NCBI GenBank assembly: GCA_963749875.1
Contig: CAVVOX010000005.1
Coordinates: 259,603 to 323,602, forward strand
Length of the DNA stretch: 64,000 bases
Reading direction: 5' to 3'
Source: JAHQVI01 sp963749875
Lineage (GTDB): Bacteria; Pseudomonadota; Alphaproteobacteria; Rhizobiales; Rhodomicrobiaceae
This document shows, one piece after another, positions 63,031 through 64,000 of the stretch (its first letter is position 1; each line of letters starts with the position of its first letter). The notes under the pieces were generated by a model. The model was not told the DNA's origin. It worked only from the letters and a program-made list of their open reading frames with translations, and made no database searches. A program made the position numbers and the translations under genes.

Positions 63031-63297
63031 GAAGCCACGACCGGGCGGGGCAAGCTTGCCATCATCGGGAGACGTCTGTTCCAGGCCGTCCCCGCCTTGA
63101 TCGGCATCATCATCGTAACCTTTCTTCTGACCCGGGCCTTGCCGGGCGATCCAGCAGCCTATTTCGCGGGACCGGCGGCCAACCCGGAATCGATTGCCGA
63201 AATCCGCAAGGAACTCGGCCTCGACCGTAGCCTGCCGGAACAGTTCCTGTTCTATCTGAGCGACCTCTCCACCGGCAATCTTGGCCAGTCCATCTAG
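63031..63297 (+). pseudogene. ABC transporter permease (DppB-like), N-terminal fragment
   Basis: RRLFQAVPALIGIIIVTFLL, followed by TRALPGDPAAYFAGP and LGLDRSLPEQFLFYL, is the N-terminus of a DppB/OppB-type permease. It has one membrane helix and the start of the periplasmic loop. It lacks a plausible start codon. It ends at a TAG after GNLGQSI, beyond which the same frame encodes an ATPase instead of the remaining permease. Confidence 0.88.
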
Positions 63298-64000
63298 ACG
63301 GGACAGCGCGTCGCCAATGGCAGCATCACCTTCTCAGGCGTCGATCTGATCGCTGCCTCGGAACGGACGATGCGCGACATTCGCGGGCGCGAAATCTCGA
63401 TGATCTTCCAGAACCCGCGCGCAGCGCTCAATCCGATCCGCAAGGTTGGCCATCAGATCGAGGACGTGCTGATCGAGCATGCGCAGGCCGGACGATCGAA
63501 CGCGAAGCAAAAGGCCATCGAGCTTCTGAAACTGGTGCGCATCAACCAGCCGGAAGCGCGCTATGACAGCTATCCGTTCGAGCTGTCCGGCGGCAGGTGC
63601 CGGCGTATCGTCATCGCCATCGCGCTCGCCTGCCGTCCGCGCTTGCTGATTCTCGACGAGCCGACCGCGGCGCTCGATGTCTCCGTTCAGGCCGTCGTGC
63701 TCAACCTGCTGGTTGATCTGAAACGCGATCTCGGTATGAGCTATCCGTTTGTGAGCCATGATCTGATGGTGGTGCGCCTGCTTTGCGACCGGATCATCGT
63801 CATGAAGGGAGGACGCATCGTGGAGGAAGGCCCGACCGATGTGGTGATGGACGCGCCCAGCCAGGAGTATACGCGCGATCTGTTCGCCGCCGCGCCGCAC
63901 CCTCCGGTGCGAGTTGGCATGAGACCGTTTCTCCGCCCCCTCATCCACACGCCTTTGGCGGGAGCCCTCTTCGTAGGGTGGGTTGACGCTCGCACTAGCA
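63298..64000 (+). pseudogene. Peptide-type ABC ATPase (DppD/OppD-like) without Walker A, runs off window
   Basis: Directly after the permease fragment the frame encodes GVDLIAASERTMRDIRGREI, the Q-loop in ISMIFQNPRAALNPI, the signature LSGG, Walker B in LLILDEPTAALD and the H-loop in FVSHD. The N-terminal part with Walker A is lost. After LSGG the usual MRQR is replaced by RCRR, a further sign of decay. The frame remains open to the window edge with an unusual tail (ALFVGWVDAR), so the true end is not seen. Confidence 0.88.

Overview
The window looks like chromosomal DNA of an alphaproteobacterium of the order Hyphomicrobiales (Rhizobiales). The grounds are high GC, the linked genes for an LdtR-type MarR regulator and an L,D-transpeptidase, a 180-kDa-class NAD-glutamate dehydrogenase, a metal-cysteine-free HemB, a Bpt-type aminoacyl-transferase, CarD, the ispA/mtgA/rpmF neighbourhood and a NadQ-like regulator. 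I could not name a genus. I saw no tRNA, rRNA or CRISPR array.

Positions 1-16.7 kb carry a partial flagellar hook-like gene, a MoxR ATPase, a ycjX-ycjF pair, an L,D-transpeptidase, an LpxH-like phosphoesterase joined to a glycosyltransferase, two MFS transporters, a CDGSH iron-sulfur protein and the NAD-glutamate dehydrogenase. The glycosyltransferase has one frameshift and the dehydrogenase has two. All three shifts are of the one-extra-base type. Positions 17-31 kb carry fadD, a formate/nitrite-type channel, pqqA-pqqB without pqqCDE, lrgA-lrgB, a DUF4139 protein, a membrane histidine kinase, bpt, ilvA and hemB. Positions 31-53 kb are mostly intact housekeeping: an extensin-like protein, two valine-degradation genes, ldtR-ldtP, threonine aldolase, greA, carB, cysS, cimA, ispA, mtgA, rpmF, nadQ-like and carD.

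Six copies of a 108-131 bp two-hairpin element bounded by CTAG are scattered through the intergenic spaces. Two of them overlap the TAG stop codons of neighbouring genes. Two other palindromic repeat families have two copies each.

From 53.1 kb to the end the window is accessory and decaying. An IS256-family element abuts a truncated DUF3768 gene. A PafA-like phosphatase gene is followed by the cut-off left end of an IS21-family element, then a 314-bp near-perfect copy of part of the phosphatase gene, then the first 62 codons of the radical SAM gene of a Nit1C (nitrilase) cluster. The nitrilase and MSMEG_0572-family genes of that cluster remain intact. Beyond an intact glycosyltransferase lies what seems to be a collapsed biuret/amide-use and peptide-ABC-transport locus. 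There the start of one gene is joined to the end of the next: cysteine hydrolase to AtzE amidase, AtzH-like to substrate-binding protein, permease to ATPase. This reads as a nitrogen-scavenging island being lost by serial deletions and insertion-sequence activity.

Long open frames antisense to carB, the dehydrogenase, ycjX, cimA and others are treated as high-GC shadows and left out.
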